From Nitrospinota bacterium (lineage in GTDB: Bacteria; UBA8248), in the NCBI GenBank assembly GCA_029937135.1, contig JAPYQX010000194.1:1-5744 (forward strand): DNA of 5,744 bases, read 5' to 3'. A program made the translations under genes and the position numbers. Of the stretch, positions 5,202 through 5,744 are shown in pieces. The first letter of the stretch is position 1, and each line of letters starts with the position of its first letter. The notes beneath the pieces are model-generated. The model was not told the DNA's origin. It made no database searches and worked only from the letters and a program-made list of their open reading frames with translations.

Positions 5202-5744
5202 ATGAGTAAAGGAAGCCGGGTCCGGGACGGTATTCTGCGGCTGGGAACGCGGGGCAGCGCCCTTGCTCTTGCCCAGTCGAGGCAGATGGCCGCCCGGATT
5301 CGGGAGAAAAACCCGGGTCTTGAGGTCGAGGAAGTCATCATCCGCACCCGTGGGGATGAGATTCTCGACAAGGCGCTCCACGAGGTCGGCGGGAAAGGCC
5401 TCTTCGTCAAGGAGATTGAAGATCAACTCCTGAACGGAAATATCGACGTTGCCGTTCACAGTCTCAAGGACCTGCCCGGCGAATTGCCCGATGGGCTGAT
5501 GCTGGGGGCGGTTCCCGAGCGCGAGGCGCCCTGGGATGTGCTCGTATCGCGCGAGGGGGAATCCATCCGGGGGCTTCCCCCCGGAAGCCGCATCGGGACG
5601 AGCAGCCTTCGCCGTCAGGCTCAGCTTCGGCGATACAGGAGCGATTTGGATATCGTGGATTTAAGGGGAAACGTGGATACGCGTCTCAGAAAAGTGGCCG
5701 AGGGCGAGGTGGCGGGCGCCATTCTCGCGGCGGCGGGCCTGAAC
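5202..5744 (+). CDS. hemC: Hydroxymethylbilane synthase (porphobilinogen deaminase) HemC, 3' end missing
   Basis: It joins four porphobilinogens head to tail into hydroxymethylbilane, using a dipyrromethane cofactor, in the cytoplasm. The 181 codons present are all open and run off the window; the usual length is about 310 residues. Visible motifs, offset by six from E. coli numbering: LRLGTRGSALALAQ (12-25) with Arg17, GGKGLFVKEIE (63-73), VHSLKDLP (85-92) with the catalytic Asp90, GTSSLRRQAQL (132-142) with Arg137 and Arg138, and LRGNVDTRL (154-162) with Arg155 and Arg161, all known to bind the cofactor or growing chain. The cofactor-attaching cysteine lies beyond the window. Residue 111 is Trp where E. 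coli has Arg in the DPRD segment; that position varies in the family. ATG is chosen because GGGAG (5191-5195) lies 6 bases upstream and homology begins soon after. It is the third gene of the ccsA-hemA-hemC run; hemD is the expected next gene. Confidence 0.96.
   Translation, partial: MSKGSRVRDGILRLGTRGSALALAQSRQMAARIREKNPGLEVEEVIIRTRGDEILDKALHEVGGKGLFVKEIEDQLLNGNIDVAVHSLKDLPGELPDGLMLGAVPEREAPWDVLVSREGESIRGLPPGSRIGTSSLRRQAQLRRYRSDLDIVDLRGNVDTRLRKVAEGEVAGAILAAAGLN

Overview
The window reads as high-GC bacterial chromosome carrying two biosynthetic operons, one for pyrimidines and one for haem, that diverge from a shared AT-rich intergenic region. To their left is a decayed, gene-poor stretch. 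The order ccsA/hemX-like, hemA, hemC is common in Desulfobacterota-type and related Gram-negative bacteria and, in another order, in Firmicutes. The PyrD and PyrK sequences have archaeal-like or deep-branching motifs. I therefore infer an environmental bacterium outside the well-studied Proteobacteria (Desulfobacterota, Nitrospinota or NC10-like), but the sequence alone does not settle the lineage.

Layout. Positions 1-200 hold no convincing gene. Positions 201-449 (minus) encode an 82-residue protein I do not recognise, with a TTG start behind a strong GAGGAG ribosome binding site; a perfect 19-bp tandem duplication lies just upstream of that site. Positions 580-885 (minus) are the broken N-terminal part of a metallo-beta-lactamase-fold hydrolase resembling class II cyclic-nucleotide phosphodiesterases; at least one frameshift and a premature end disable it. 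Positions 974-2633 (minus) are the overlapping pair pyrD-pyrK, the catalytic and electron-transfer subunits of an NAD-linked class 1B dihydroorotate dehydrogenase. Positions 2634-3010 are a divergent intergenic region containing three degenerate copies of a 16-bp motif spaced exactly 30 bp apart and a 16-bp perfect palindrome. Positions 3011-5744 (plus) are a CcsA/HemX-type membrane protein, hemA (glutamyl-tRNA reductase) and the first 181 codons of hemC (hydroxymethylbilane synthase), which runs off the window.

How the genes work together. PyrD and PyrK form one enzyme that oxidises dihydroorotate to orotate and passes electrons through FMN, a 2Fe-2S cluster and FAD to NAD. HemA commits glutamyl-tRNA to tetrapyrrole synthesis by the C5 route, and HemC later polymerises four porphobilinogens. 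The membrane protein in front of hemA belongs to the cytochrome c assembly/HemX group and probably links haem supply to membrane haem handling or to HemA level. I see no sign of a mobile element, CRISPR array, RNA gene or wholly new system. The points most worth checking are the phased repeats in the divergent region, the altered signature of the CcsA-like protein and the altered substrate loop of PyrD.
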